Assembly (NCBI GenBank): GCA_019639195.1
Contig: JAHBSI010000002.1
Coordinates: 538,635 to 602,634, forward strand
Reading direction: 5' to 3'
Source: Acidobacteriota bacterium
GTDB taxonomy: Bacteria; Acidobacteriota; Blastocatellia; Pyrinomonadales; Pyrinomonadaceae
Length of the DNA stretch: 64,000 nucleotides
Shown: in pieces, positions 18,274-28,579 of the stretch
How positions within the stretch are numbered: position 1 is the stretch's first letter
Layout of the letters: the number at the start of each line of letters is the position of its first letter
Notes under the pieces: generated by a model
Database searches by the model: none
What the model was told of the DNA's origin: nothing
Seen by the model: the letters and a program-made list of their open reading frames with translations, nothing else
Translations under genes and position numbers: made by a program

Positions 18274-19338
18274 ATGTCACAATCTTTAGGAGAAAAGTTG
18301 CGGCTCGCTCGCGAAGAGCGAGGTATTTCCATTACCGAGGTCGCCGAAGCGACGCGGATCTCGCCGCATTACCTTCAGGCGATCGAGGCCGATGACTATC
18401 GCACATTGCCCGGTGGCATCTTTAATAAAGGTTTTATTAAATCCTTTGCAAAATACGTCGGCGTCGATGAGCAGTCCGCTCTGGCCGATTATACGCGGCT
18501 TGTAAATGCCGATGCCGACCCGCAGACGACGGATGCACCCACAAAGGCATATCGGCCCGAGGTTCTGACCGATGACAGGACGCGCGGTTCGATGCTCCCG
18601 ACCATAATAGGCGCCGTCCTGGTCCTGGCAGTTGTAACCGCCGGGGTCCTGTTTGGGCTTAATTATTTGCAGAACCGCCAGACTGAGCCGGTCGCGAACA
18701 CAACGCCTTCGGGAACGAACACAAATTCAAATCCAGGCGTTCCGGCGCCAACACCACAGCCGGCAGTGCCTGATATGGCGTCATTGAAGGTTGAATTCTC
18801 GGCAACGACCGACCCGGTTTCGCTGACCGCATCGCTCGACGGCGGCCGGAATGAGAGCAAACTCGTCGCCGCAGGCGAAACCGCGACCTTCGAGCCAAAA
18901 GAGAGCCTTAAACTCAGCTATTCGCGGTCGCTTGCTGCCGTAGTAAAACTTTCGATCAACGGAAAGCCGATCACCTTGCCCACAACGCCTGCGAACCCGC
19001 GACGAAATGTCATCGAGTTCGAGATCGACAAGAACACGCTTCCGTCGATCTGGACGACTGCTTCCATCGGGACCGAAGCACCCGCTGAAACCGCCGCATC
19101 CGAGACGCCAGCTGCGACCGCCGCAACCGAACCAACGGTCGCCGCGACCTCAACGCCCAGGCCGGAGACGACACGAGCCGTAACACCAAAGCCGATCATC
19201 GTTCCTTCCGCACCGAAGGCCGCAAACACGGCGTCAACACCGGCAACTACTGCATCGCCAGCAAAACGCCCGGCGACCGGCACAAGATCGCCAGAGGCCG
19301 CTCCAACCAAGAAGCCCTTGGCCGGCGAAGCTCACTGA
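18274..19338 (+). CDS. RodZ-like membrane protein: HTH, membrane span, periplasmic tail
   Basis: A 354-residue protein with the RodZ plan. ATG 18274 is chosen because the sequence then begins at the helix-turn-helix domain (SLGEKLRLAREERGISITEV, ISPHYLQAIEADDY). The HTH spans about residues 5-70, followed by a linker, one membrane span near 110-135 (LPTIIGAVLVLAVVTAGVLFGLNYL) and a periplasmic region. A DUF4115-like beta domain (about 170-260: LKVEFSATTDPVSLTASLDG) is followed by an Ala/Thr/Pro-rich tail of about 90 residues. RodZ links MreB to the elongation machinery; here that role is inferred from architecture only. A terminator follows at 19375-19405. Confidence 0.8.
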   Translation: MSQSLGEKLRLAREERGISITEVAEATRISPHYLQAIEADDYRTLPGGIFNKGFIKSFAKYVGVDEQSALADYTRLVNADADPQTTDAPTKAYRPEVLTDDRTRGSMLPTIIGAVLVLAVVTAGVLFGLNYLQNRQTEPVANTTPSGTNTNSNPGVPAPTPQPAVPDMASLKVEFSATTDPVSLTASLDGGRNESKLVAAGETATFEPKESLKLSYSRSLAAVVKLSINGKPITLPTTPANPRRNVIEFEIDKNTLPSIWTTASIGTEAPAETAASETPAATAATEPTVAATSTPRPETTRAVTPKPIIVPSAPKAANTASTPATTASPAKRPATGTRSPEAAPTKKPLAGEAH

Positions 19339-19374
19339 TCTTTTGCGAAAGATCGCTTGAATTTTCCTGAACGG

Positions 19375-19405
19375 TGCCCGCGAGTTTTTCTCACGGGCAT
19401 TTTTG
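19375..19405 (+). terminator. Rho-independent terminator after the RodZ-like gene
   Basis: The stem TGCCCGCGAG / CTCACGGGCA (one mismatch) with a TTTTT loop is followed by TTTTTGTTT. It lies only about 14 bp before the guaB start, so guaB must be transcribed by read-through or by a promoter within this element. Confidence 0.7.
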
Positions 19406-19412
19406 TTTATAA

Positions 19413-20888
<1,476 letters not shown>

Positions 20889-20909
20889 CTGTCTGAGGTG
20901 TGGAGAAAG

Positions 20910-22826
20910 CTATTTCAGCTGTTCGAGAAGATCTTCCCACTCGGCATACAAGGCCTTGACGCGGGCCTCGGTTGCGTTCAGGTCCTCGGCAAGTTTACGC
21001 AGACGTTCCGGGTCGGAAACGACTGCGGCATCGCTCATCTCCGTTTGAAGCCTGCTTGTTTCCGCTTCGGCCTTGGGAATCTCGGCCGCTTCGAGCTCTT
21101 TGATGCGTTTCTCGATCCGCTGGAGCTGATTCTTTGAGAGATTCGCGGCGGCGGACGGGCTTGTCGTTTGCTCATCTGCGGCGCTTACCGCAGCCTGTTT
21201 TACTTCGACGAGGTCCGTCTCTTGCGAACGAACTCTTGCGGCCTTCCAATCGTGAAATTCCGAATAATTCCCTGAATACTCGAGAATAGTGCCGTCGGCC
21301 TCGAATGAAAGCATTTGCGTAGCGATCCGATCAAGAAAATATCGATCGTGGCTTACCGTAATGATCGTTCCGGGATACTCATCCAGTGCGGCCTCAAGAG
21401 CTTCGCGCGCCGGAATATCGAGGTGGTTCGTCGGCTCGTCAAGAATGAGAACATTCTTCTGCGAATAGATCAGTTTTGCGAGGGCGAGCCTGCCTTTCTC
21501 ACCGCCGGACAGATCACGCACGCGTTTCTCGACATCCTCACCAAAGAATAGAAAACGCGCAAGGAATGACCGCAATTCAACATTCTCGACCATCGGCGCG
21601 ACGCGCCGGAGTTCGGAAAGAATGTCGTTGCCTTCGTGCAGGTCGTCGAGGTTCTGCGAATAATAGCCGATATTCGTTTTCGTGCCCCACGTCAATTTCC
21701 CGCCGAGTTCGCGGATCTCACCGATAAGGGTTTTCAAAAGCGTCGTCTTCCCCGTTCCGTTGCCGCCGATTATGCCCAGAGCACCGCCGCGATGAAGCGA
21801 GATATTCAACCCCGAAGCAAGGGTTCTGGAAGCGTAGCCGATCGCAAGCTCTTCGGTCGTGAGCACGTTATTTCCGGCACGCTCGACGTTCTTCAGCTTG
21901 AAATTTCCGCCGCTCTTCTCTGACCGCACGGCCTCGATGCGGTCAAGGCGTTCGAGCATATTGCGTCGCGACTTTGCCTGTTTTGTCTTCTGGCCTTCGA
22001 GATTCCGCCGAATGAACTCTTCGGTCTTTGCGATCATCGACCGCTGATTTTCGTACTCACGCTGCTGCTGCTCGCGTCGAAGTTCACGCTCGACCAAAAA
22101 CTTCGAATAATTGCCTTTGTAGGAAACGGCACGGCCGTTCTCCAGCTCGATAATGCGATCCGTTGTTCGGTCGAGAAAGTAGCGGTCGTGGCTAATGATG
22201 ACGTACGCGGTCGCGTAATTCGTCAAATACTCTTCGAGCCACTCGACGGCATCGACATCAAGGTGATTGGTCGGCTCGTCCAGCAAAAGCACATCTGAAT
22301 TTGAGAGCAGAAGCCTTGCCATCCCGAGACGATTCTTCTGTCCGCCGGAAAGCGTTCTCGTTTCCAAATTCCACTGATCGCTTGAGAATCCGACACCCTG
22401 CAGGATCGCCTCCGCACGGGCGGTGTATGTAAAGCCGTCGGCCTGTTCAAATGCGGTCTGGAGCTCGGCATAGCGCTCAAGAACAGGCTCGGAATGGTCC
22501 GTCTCCATTTGCTTCTCAAGCAGCCGCATCTCGTTCTCGATGTCGTGTATGTGCTGAAAGGCTGAGAGCGCCGCGGTATGGACGGTCTCCTTACCCGCAA
22601 AATCGACATGCTGTTCAAGAAGCCCGAGCTTTAGCCCGCGCATCTTGACGATCTCTCCCGTGTCCGGTGCCTCGCGGCCGGTCAGAAGGTTAAAAAGCGT
22701 CGTTTTGCCGGCGCCGTTTCTTCCCACCAGGCCGATCTTCTCGCCCGGATTCACCTGAAATGCGACGTCCCGAAGGATCGCATTCCCGCCGTAGGATTTC
22801 GAGATATTTGAAAGACGAAAGAGCAC
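20910..22826 (-). CDS. ABC-F family ATPase (ribosome-associated, Uup/YdiF-like)
   Basis: A 638-residue soluble protein with two ABC ATPase domains and no membrane segments, the ABC-F type that acts on ribosomes to relieve stalled or misfolded states; some members protect from antibiotics. Domain 1 has Walker A GLVGRNGAGKTTL and signature LSGGQKNRLGMARLL. Domain 2 has GIIGGNGTGKTTL and LSGGEKGRLALAKLI; both Walker B sites read LDEPTNHLD. The interdomain linker (about residues 235-310) is charged, and the C-terminal 80 residues form a coiled coil (NQLQRIEKRIKELEAAEI). The coiled-coil end points to the Uup/YdiF branch; the exact subfamily is unsure. Confidence 0.9.
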   Translation of the reverse strand: MLFRLSNISKSYGGNAILRDVAFQVNPGEKIGLVGRNGAGKTTLFNLLTGREAPDTGEIVKMRGLKLGLLEQHVDFAGKETVHTAALSAFQHIHDIENEMRLLEKQMETDHSEPVLERYAELQTAFEQADGFTYTARAEAILQGVGFSSDQWNLETRTLSGGQKNRLGMARLLLSNSDVLLLDEPTNHLDVDAVEWLEEYLTNYATAYVIISHDRYFLDRTTDRIIELENGRAVSYKGNYSKFLVERELRREQQQREYENQRSMIAKTEEFIRRNLEGQKTKQAKSRRNMLERLDRIEAVRSEKSGGNFKLKNVERAGNNVLTTEELAIGYASRTLASGLNISLHRGGALGIIGGNGTGKTTLLKTLIGEIRELGGKLTWGTKTNIGYYSQNLDDLHEGNDILSELRRVAPMVENVELRSFLARFLFFGEDVEKRVRDLSGGEKGRLALAKLIYSQKNVLILDEPTNHLDIPAREALEAALDEYPGTIITVSHDRYFLDRIATQMLSFEADGTILEYSGNYSEFHDWKAARVRSQETDLVEVKQAAVSAADEQTTSPSAAANLSKNQLQRIEKRIKELEAAEIPKAEAETSRLQTEMSDAAVVSDPERLRKLAEDLNATEARVKALYAEWEDLLEQLK

Positions 22827-22841
22827 TTGTGCAATAACAGG

Positions 22842-22884
22842 CGAAAGGTAGAAGAGAACCTTCGCGGTTCGCTCCTACCTTTCG
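22842..22884. terminator. Long hairpin between parvulin and ABC-F genes
   Basis: A 10-bp outer stem CGAAAGGTAG / CTACCTTTCG encloses an inner GAACC / GGTTC stem. It sits in the 113-bp gap between two minus-strand genes and could end or process the upstream lipoprotein message; no T-run is evident. Confidence 0.5.
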
Positions 22885-22939
22885 GTTCCAAGAAGCCGCA
22901 TTTATCTGTTCGCCGCCTTCGCGGCCCACTCAACGCGAA

Positions 22940-23110
22940 CTATTTCTTCGCCGCATTCGCAGCCGGTTTCGCAGCGTTTGCCGCCGGTTTCGCAGCGTTT
23001 GCCGGCGGAGCAGCGTTCGCCTTTCCTGCATTCGCGTTGGCGTTTGCAGGTGCTGCCTCTGCGTTCGCATTGGCATTTGCGTTGGTATTGGCGTTTGCCG
23101 GTGTAGCAAC
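22940..23110 (-). repeat. Ala/Asn-coding low-complexity repeats at the end of the parvulin gene
   Basis: The DNA repeats units such as GCCGGTTTCGCAGCGTTT and GCATTCGCGTTGGC. It encodes a tail of alternating Asn and Ala (NANANANANAEAAPANANA) followed by AAKPAANAAKPAANAAKK, about 55 residues. Similar but shorter tails occur in the TPR lipoprotein at 27392-28465. Confidence 0.8.
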
Positions 23111-24232
23111 TCCCGCCGGACGTGCACCGCTCAGTTCGTTAGGATTGCCAACGATCTTGCGAGCAAGCATATTGTCCACCTTCGCCTCGTTCATCGCGAT
23201 CGTCTGGTATGCCGTCTGCAAAAGCTGCTTCTTCGCGCTGATCAGAGCATCAGTTACCTGCTGACGAACACCGGGGCTCTCGAGCGTCAGGGCTTCATCA
23301 CGGTCGCTGCGTTCCTGCAACTTCAATATGAAGAACTTGCCCTGTGCCCGCGTGATGAAAAGCTTGCCGATCTCGGTCTTCGGATTCATCAAAGCCTCGA
23401 CGACGTCGCCCGGGAAGGTCTGTCGAAGGTCGTCTTCCGAAGCATAGCCGAGGTCGCCGCCCTGAAAACGGCTCTGATCTTCGCTCTTTTCACGAGCAAC
23501 GCTCGCAAAATCAGCACCGGCCTGGAGCTGCTTGACGATCTCATCGCCGCGAGCCATTGCCGACGCCTGATCGGTCGTCACATCGCCTTCGCCGTTATTT
23601 GCCGGGTCGATGACGATGGCCGCGAGCTTAACACCTTTCTTCTTAACAAAAGCTTCTTTGTTGCCTTCGTAGAACTTTTCGATCTCGGTGTCTTTCGGCG
23701 GCTCGATCTTGCCTGTGATCTTGTCGAGGAGCTTCTGGATAGCGAGCGTCTTCTTGAGCTGAAGGCGAACGGTGGCATCGTCCATACCGGCGTCCTTCAT
23801 CTCTTTTTCAAGCTGCTCGGCAGATTTGCCGCTCTGCGTCTTCTGCTTGTTCAGCTCTGCCGTCACCTCTTCATCGGTCGGCACGACGCCTTCTTTTTCG
23901 GCCTTCTGGAAGAGAACTTCCTGCTCGATCAGGCCCGAAAGCACCTGAAGCCTCGAGTTTGCAAGCTCGAGCGGCGACATACGTGCATCCTGCCCTTGAG
24001 CCTGCATCTTGAAGACGCGCTCAACCTCTTCGTATTTAATGGCCTTGCCGTTCACGGTCGCTGCCGTTTCGTTCGGGTCCATACCGCCGGGCGCACCCGA
24101 GTTGCTGCTCGTGCCACCACCGCACGCCGTAAATACGACAGACGCGATCGCGAACAACGCCGCGATCAAAAAGATCCTTCCAAATTTTTCCACTCCGGGA
24201 TTCGCTCCTTTAAACCTTTCGGTTATAAACAT
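22940..24232 (-). CDS. Parvulin-type peptidyl-prolyl isomerase lipoprotein (SurA/PrsA-like)
   Basis: A chaperone/isomerase of about 430 residues that helps exported proteins fold. The N-terminus has a hydrophobic segment and the lipobox VFTACGGG, so it is probably a lipoprotein anchored facing the periplasm. A SurA-N-like helical region follows (ATVNGKAIKYEEVERVF, ...EEVTAELNKQK). The rotamase core lies at about residues 210-330, containing ASMARGDEIVKQLQAGADFA, QGGDLGYASEDDLRQTF and KFFILKLQER. The last 55 residues are Asn/Ala repeats. Start: ATG 24232 is chosen; ATG 24253 is also in frame but would overlap the rpmB promoter. Divergent from rpmB. Confidence 0.85.
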   Translation of the reverse strand: MFITERFKGANPGVEKFGRIFLIAALFAIASVVFTACGGGTSSNSGAPGGMDPNETAATVNGKAIKYEEVERVFKMQAQGQDARMSPLELANSRLQVLSGLIEQEVLFQKAEKEGVVPTDEEVTAELNKQKTQSGKSAEQLEKEMKDAGMDDATVRLQLKKTLAIQKLLDKITGKIEPPKDTEIEKFYEGNKEAFVKKKGVKLAAIVIDPANNGEGDVTTDQASAMARGDEIVKQLQAGADFASVAREKSEDQSRFQGGDLGYASEDDLRQTFPGDVVEALMNPKTEIGKLFITRAQGKFFILKLQERSDRDEALTLESPGVRQQVTDALISAKKQLLQTAYQTIAMNEAKVDNMLARKIVGNPNELSGARPAGVATPANANTNANANANAEAAPANANANAGKANAAPPANAAKPAANAAKPAANAAKK

Positions 24233-24235
24233 AAC

Positions 24236-24265
24236 TTGACTCTTACGGTCCATTTCTGGTATAAA
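24236..24265 (+). promoter_or_regulatory. Sigma-70 promoter of rpmB with leader hairpin
   Basis: TTGACT (24236-24241), an 18-bp spacer and TATAAA (24260-24265). A start near 24272 leaves a leader of about 60 nt that opens with a GAGTTT / AAACTC hairpin (24276-24292). A GGAGG lies about 12 bp before the rpmB start. Confidence 0.75.
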
Positions 24266-24332
24266 ATCTGTTTTTGAGTTTTTAACAAACTCTGCAATAT
24301 TTCCTCGTAATAGATACGGAGGCTTTAAACTT

Positions 24333-24527
24333 ATGGCTCAACGCTGCGATGTATGCGGAAAAGGTCCGCAATTTGGTAACAACGTTTCACACGCGAACAA
24401 TAAAACTCGACGTCGTTTCAATCCGAATCTTCAACCGGTTCGCGTTCAGCTGCCTGCCGGCGGCACCGGACGTATAAAAGCTTGCACTCGCTGCATTAAG
24501 TCCGGAAAGATCGTAAAGGCCGCATAA
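24333..24527 (+). CDS. rpmB: 50S ribosomal protein L28, zinc-binding form
   Basis: A 64-residue large-subunit ribosomal protein. It has [20 protein letters not shown] at the N-terminus and [10 protein letters not shown] near the end, so both cysteine pairs of the zinc-binding (C+) form are kept. This suggests the organism does not rely on a zinc-free substitute for this copy. A GGAGG precedes the ATG, a sigma-70 promoter lies upstream and a strong terminator follows, so it is a single-gene transcript. Confidence 0.97.
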   Translation: MAQRCDVCGKGPQFGNNVSHANNKTRRRFNPNLQPVRVQLPAGGTGRIKACTRCIKSGKIVKAA

Positions 24528-24563
24528 TTCATATTTGAGTAACCGGCCGTTGTTTTGGTTGCC

Positions 24564-24600
24564 AAACGCCCTCAATAAAAATGAGGGCGTTTGTTTTGTT
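24564..24600. terminator. Bidirectional Rho-independent terminator, rpmB / ridA
   Basis: An 11-bp perfect stem AAACGCCCTCA / TGAGGGCGTTT is followed on the plus strand by TGTTTTGTTT. It lies between the convergent rpmB and ridA stops, so it may serve both. Confidence 0.9.
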
Positions 24601-24601
24601 T

Positions 24602-24982
24602 CTAGCCGACCACTGCAATGCAGTCGATCTCAACTCGGCAATCACGAGGCAGACGCGCCGCCTGAACCGTCGCCCTCGCCGGCTTATTCGAACTAAAGTA
24701 GCGGCTGTAAACTTCATTCATCGCGGCAAAATCATTCATATCCGCGAGAAAGACCGAGGTCTTCACGACCGTCTCAAAGCTTGCACCTGCCGCGGCAAGA
24801 ACCTCACCGAGATTCTTCAAGACCTGCACGGTCTGTTCCGCAATGTCTTCCGAGACAAAATTCCCCGTCGCAGGATCAATCGGGATCTGGCCCGAACAAA
24901 AGACCATTCCGTTCGCCTTTATCGCCTGCGAATACGGGCCGATCGCACCCGGTGCCTTTTCTGTTGCAACAACCTCGATCAT
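24602..24982 (-). CDS. ridA: RidA family enamine/imine deaminase
   Basis: A 126-residue protein of the RidA (YjgF/UK114) family, which hydrolyses reactive enamine/imine intermediates such as 2-aminoacrylate released by PLP enzymes. Key family segments are present: GPYSQAIKANGMVFCSGQIP and the C-terminal PARATVQAARLPRDCRVEIDCIA, including the conserved Arg of the active site. Length is typical. A PLP-dependent serine/threonine dehydratase, the usual source of RidA substrates, lies at 7320-8231 but is not adjacent. Confidence 0.93.
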   Translation of the reverse strand: MIEVVATEKAPGAIGPYSQAIKANGMVFCSGQIPIDPATGNFVSEDIAEQTVQVLKNLGEVLAAAGASFETVVKTSVFLADMNDFAAMNEVYSRYFSSNKPARATVQAARLPRDCRVEIDCIAVVG

Positions 24983-25073
24983 AGCTCTCCTCTAATGCTC
25001 GAATAATGCTGATTCGGGCAAAAGCGAAATAGTAACAAAACTCGGGTTAAAAGGAAAGTTTCAGCGTAGGATT

Positions 25074-27281
25074 TTACACATTTGTGCGTTCAACGGCGAT
25101 AACGCCGGGCACGCCGCGGACGGCACTCATCACCTTGTCAAGATGCTTCTTGTCGTGAACTTCGACCGTCACTTCTATCAGCCCAATGTCCTCTTTTGAG
25201 ACATTTGCACGGGCGTCACGGATCCCGGTCTTGATCTCGGCGATCGCATTGGTGATGCCGGCAAGCATTCCCGTGCGGTTTTCGGTCGTCGCTAGAAGCT
25301 GGACGGACTGGATCTCGCCGCCCTGATCCTTCGCCCATTCAACATCAACGATGCGGTCGCGGTTGACCATCAATTGACGCACATTCTTGCACCGCTTGTT
25401 ATGCACGACAACGCCTTTTCCGAGAGAAATATAGCCGATGATGTCCTCACCACGCAGCGGATTGCAGCAGCGGGCACGCGTAACAAGCAAATTTTCAACA
25501 CCTTTGACGCTGATCGCATCTTCGCCGAGGCCAATGAACTTCTTCACGGCTTTGACGCCTTCGGAGATGCGCGTCGCGGGCTTCTTTTCGGGATCGAGCT
25601 CTTCGAATTTCTCCGCACCGAGGAATTTCGAAAGAACGTTTCGCGGCAGCGTTTTGCCGTAACCGATCGACGCAAGAAGGTCGTCCGAGCGGCTGAGTCC
25701 GTAATCGTTCGCAATGCGCTTCATCTCGGCTTCGTTATTAACAAGTTTCTTGGCCGAAATTCGAAAGCGATCTGCCTCGCGCTCAAGCAGTTTCCGTCCA
25801 ATATCAACGGATTCCTGTCGCTGCTGTTCTGATATCCAATGTCGAATGCGATTGCGGGCTCGTGAGGTTATTACGTGATTCAGCCAATCTCTTGAGGGCT
25901 TTGAGTTCTGCGTTGTGAGGATCTCGATGACGTCGCCGTTTTGAATTTCGGTCCGGAGCGGAACGATGCGGCCGTTGATCTTCGCACCGGTACAGGTGTC
26001 GCCAACGACCGAGTGGATAGCGTACGCAAAGTCGATCGGAGTCGAACCTCTCGGAAGCTGGATGACTTTCCCCATCGGGGTGAAGGCATAGACATCCTTC
26101 GGGAAAAGGTCGAGCTTAAGCGATTCAATAAAATCTTCGGAATTCTCGTTCGATTCGGTGGTCTCAACAAGCGGAAGCAGCAGTTTCTCGACCGTCTTTC
26201 GCAGTTCGTCAAGGCTTTCGTCGTCCTCGCTTGACCCGAGAGCACTCTCCTTGTACTTCCAATGTGCCGCAACACCTTCCTCGGCAATGTGGTGCATCTC
26301 TTCGGTTCGGATCTGCACCTCGAACGCCTGTCCGCTGCCGCTGATAACGGACGTGTGGAGCGAGCGATACAAGTTGTCTCGAGGGATCGCGATCCAATCC
26401 TTAAATCGCTCCGGCACGGGCGTCCAGATATCGTGGACGACGCTCAACGCAAGATAGCAATACTTGCGGTCGTTCGGGGTAATGATCCGTGCAGCGATGA
26501 GGTCGTAAACCTGCTCGATATGTATCTTCTGTTTATTTAGCTTCTTCCAAAGCGAATAGAGCCGCTTTACGCGCCCTTCGACCGAAACGAATGGCACGTC
26601 ATTCTCTCGAAGCTTCGTCTCGATCGTCTCCTGGATACGGGTGAGTGTTGCTTCTAATTCGGGGCGACGGGCCTCGACGATATCCGAAAGGCGTTTGTAT
26701 TCGTCCGGATGAAGATTCTTGAATGAAAGGTCTTCGAGCTCGCTTCGCATCTTACCCATTCCAAGGCGATGTGCGATCGGGGCGTAAATATCGAGCGTTT
26801 CCTGCGAGATCCGAGCTCGCTTCTCCGGCCGCAGGAACTCCATTGTCCGCATATTATGGAGCCGGTCCGCGAGCTTTATAAGCACGACGCGCACGTCCGT
26901 GATCATAGCCAGCACCATCTTGCGGACATTCTCGGCCTGCTGTCGCTCTTTTGAAAGGTCGCTGATGTGGGCGATCTTCGTAAGGCCATCGACAAGATGC
27001 GTTATCTCGTCGCCGAAATATGCCTTGATCGTGTCGAGGTCAACAAGCGTGTCCTCGACAACGTCGTGCAGCAATCCGGTCGAAACGCTAACCTCATCGA
27101 GCCGCATCTCGGCAAGGATCTCGGCCACCTCAAGCGGGTGAACAAGATAAGGTTCGCCGGAGGCACGAGTCTGGCCCTTGTGATGGAGTGCGGAAAAAAG
27201 ATAGGCGCGTCGGATCAGATCGACATCGGCGTCAGGCCGATTCGTCGTGACGGTCTCGATAACGTCTTCGATCCGGATCAT
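25074..27281 (-). CDS. rel: Bifunctional (p)ppGpp synthetase/hydrolase (Rel/SpoT)
   Basis: A 735-residue long RSH enzyme that makes and breaks the alarmone (p)ppGpp. The N-terminal hydrolase is intact, with HHKGQTRASGEPYLVHP and the HD pair in LLHDVVEDT. The synthetase domain is also intact (DLIAARIITPNDRKYCYLAL, FKDWIAIPRDNLYRSLHTSV, EVQIRTEEMHHIAEEG). A TGS domain follows (DVYAFTPMGKVIQLPRGSTP), then a CC/zinc-finger region with RARCCNPLRGEDIIGY, and a C-terminal ACT domain (LLATTENRTGMLAGITNAIA). Both activities are therefore expected, as in organisms with a single RSH. The preceding terminator at 27326-27364 separates it from the TPR lipoprotein gene. Confidence 0.95.
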   Translation of the reverse strand: MIRIEDVIETVTTNRPDADVDLIRRAYLFSALHHKGQTRASGEPYLVHPLEVAEILAEMRLDEVSVSTGLLHDVVEDTLVDLDTIKAYFGDEITHLVDGLTKIAHISDLSKERQQAENVRKMVLAMITDVRVVLIKLADRLHNMRTMEFLRPEKRARISQETLDIYAPIAHRLGMGKMRSELEDLSFKNLHPDEYKRLSDIVEARRPELEATLTRIQETIETKLRENDVPFVSVEGRVKRLYSLWKKLNKQKIHIEQVYDLIAARIITPNDRKYCYLALSVVHDIWTPVPERFKDWIAIPRDNLYRSLHTSVISGSGQAFEVQIRTEEMHHIAEEGVAAHWKYKESALGSSEDDESLDELRKTVEKLLLPLVETTESNENSEDFIESLKLDLFPKDVYAFTPMGKVIQLPRGSTPIDFAYAIHSVVGDTCTGAKINGRIVPLRTEIQNGDVIEILTTQNSKPSRDWLNHVITSRARNRIRHWISEQQRQESVDIGRKLLEREADRFRISAKKLVNNEAEMKRIANDYGLSRSDDLLASIGYGKTLPRNVLSKFLGAEKFEELDPEKKPATRISEGVKAVKKFIGLGEDAISVKGVENLLVTRARCCNPLRGEDIIGYISLGKGVVVHNKRCKNVRQLMVNRDRIVDVEWAKDQGGEIQSVQLLATTENRTGMLAGITNAIAEIKTGIRDARANVSKEDIGLIEVTVEVHDKKHLDKVMSAVRGVPGVIAVERTNV

Positions 27282-27325
27282 ACGATTCTACCTCGGCAAA
27301 GCCAGAAGGCCTTCGCTCTCGAGGT

Positions 27326-27364
27326 GCAGAAAAAGGTGCCCATCTAATTGTAAATGGGCACCTT
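27326..27364 (-). terminator. Rho-independent terminator after the TPR lipoprotein gene
   Basis: On the minus strand an 11-bp perfect stem AAGGTGCCCAT / ATGGGCACCTT is followed by TTTTTC. It lies 28 bp past the lipoprotein stop and ends the TonB-ExbB-ExbD operon region before rel. Confidence 0.88.
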
Positions 27365-27391
27365 GCTAATTGGAAGAAAAAAACTATTGAC

Positions 27392-28465
27392 CTATTCCTT
27401 ATTTGCGTTCGCAGAGCCGTTGGCATTGGCCGCATTGGCCGCCTCAGCCGCTGCCTTTGCGTCAGCACGGGCCTGTATAGCATCGTCGATCTTCTTGACC
27501 ACGTCGCCCAACTGATTCAACGCATCCTTAGCTGATTCGTACTCCGCCTTCAGCTTATCGCGGCCCGCCTTATCGCCATTCATCTCGGCAATACGACCCT
27601 GTTGATTGATCAAGCTGGCCTTATACGAACGAACCGACTGGAAGATCTTGAGGATCTCCGAGCTAAGCGCAAGATCGACATCCGACATCGTGTCCGGATT
27701 GAGCGACGCCGCATTCTTCACCGACTGCGGTTCGAGAGCCATCGCCTGATCGATGATCGCCAAACCGTCCGTCGTACACTGCTGGAGCTTTGCGAACTGG
27801 GCGGCATCTGCCGGCTTCACATACTGATAGACCTGCTTGCCATCGCCCGCCGCGACCGTCTTCTTGGTCTCAGGTGTATCGGATATCTCGTTCGCACAGG
27901 TGTTCTGCTTTGCGGCGAGAGCACTAAAGGCACGGGCACGGGCGGTCGGCGGATATGACTGATCCTTCGATACCTGCTCGAGCCAGGCAAGTGCCTTGTC
28001 GGGCTGCTGAATATTGTCGTAAAGGCTTGCGATCGCACTCGAGGTCGAGTTTACCGACGACAACGAATTCAGATACATTTTCTGAGCGTCTGCCGAGTTT
28101 GGGCTGGCATTGTATGCAGCCTCGGTCTCCTTCAGGTCCTTCAGATACTGCGGAAGGCTGACCTTATAGGCTTCTATCGCCTCTTCGGCCTTTGCTTTGT
28201 CCGAGCGGTTTCCGATGTACTCCGAATGAAGGGTGCGGGCCAGAGAGATCTGAGCCGTGCGGCCTTCAAGGGTGTCACCTTCCGGGTCGAGCGATGCGGC
28301 ATATCTAAACCGCGCTTCGGCCTCCGGAAACTTTCGGTCCTTATAGGCCTTCGCACCGTCCACGAGGTTCTTGCGCGCCATTACGCGATTGTAAAAGGAG
28401 CAGCCGGAGCCGAGTGAGACCATCACTGCGACAACTGCCAGAACTCCTAAACGAGAGATTCTCAT
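27392..28465 (-). CDS. TPR-type lipoprotein downstream of TonB/ExbB/ExbD genes
   Basis: A 357-residue exported protein. The N-terminus reads as a lipoprotein signal (VVAVMVSLGSGCSF, lipidated Cys). It continues with helical repeats resembling TPRs (AYKDRKFPEAEARFRYAASLDP; IEAYKVSLPQYLKDL; NIQQPDKALAWLEQV). A helical coiled region follows (LINQQGRIAEMNGDKAGRDK), and the tail is Ala/Asn-rich (EAANAANANGSANANKE). It is the last gene on the strand after two ExbD genes, 114 bp downstream, and ends at a strong terminator. A periplasmic partner of the TonB complex is an inference from position. Confidence 0.7.
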   Translation of the reverse strand: MRISRLGVLAVVAVMVSLGSGCSFYNRVMARKNLVDGAKAYKDRKFPEAEARFRYAASLDPEGDTLEGRTAQISLARTLHSEYIGNRSDKAKAEEAIEAYKVSLPQYLKDLKETEAAYNASPNSADAQKMYLNSLSSVNSTSSAIASLYDNIQQPDKALAWLEQVSKDQSYPPTARARAFSALAAKQNTCANEISDTPETKKTVAAGDGKQVYQYVKPADAAQFAKLQQCTTDGLAIIDQAMALEPQSVKNAASLNPDTMSDVDLALSSEILKIFQSVRSYKASLINQQGRIAEMNGDKAGRDKLKAEYESAKDALNQLGDVVKKIDDAIQARADAKAAAEAANAANANGSANANKE

Positions 28466-28579
28466 TATTACACTCCAGTTAATAAGAGCCGGGACGAGGC
28501 CTGTTCACACGATACGCCGATCATACAAAAGGCGAAGCCCAGGAAAGAACTCGCCGGGCAACGTCCCGTTCCGATTTTG

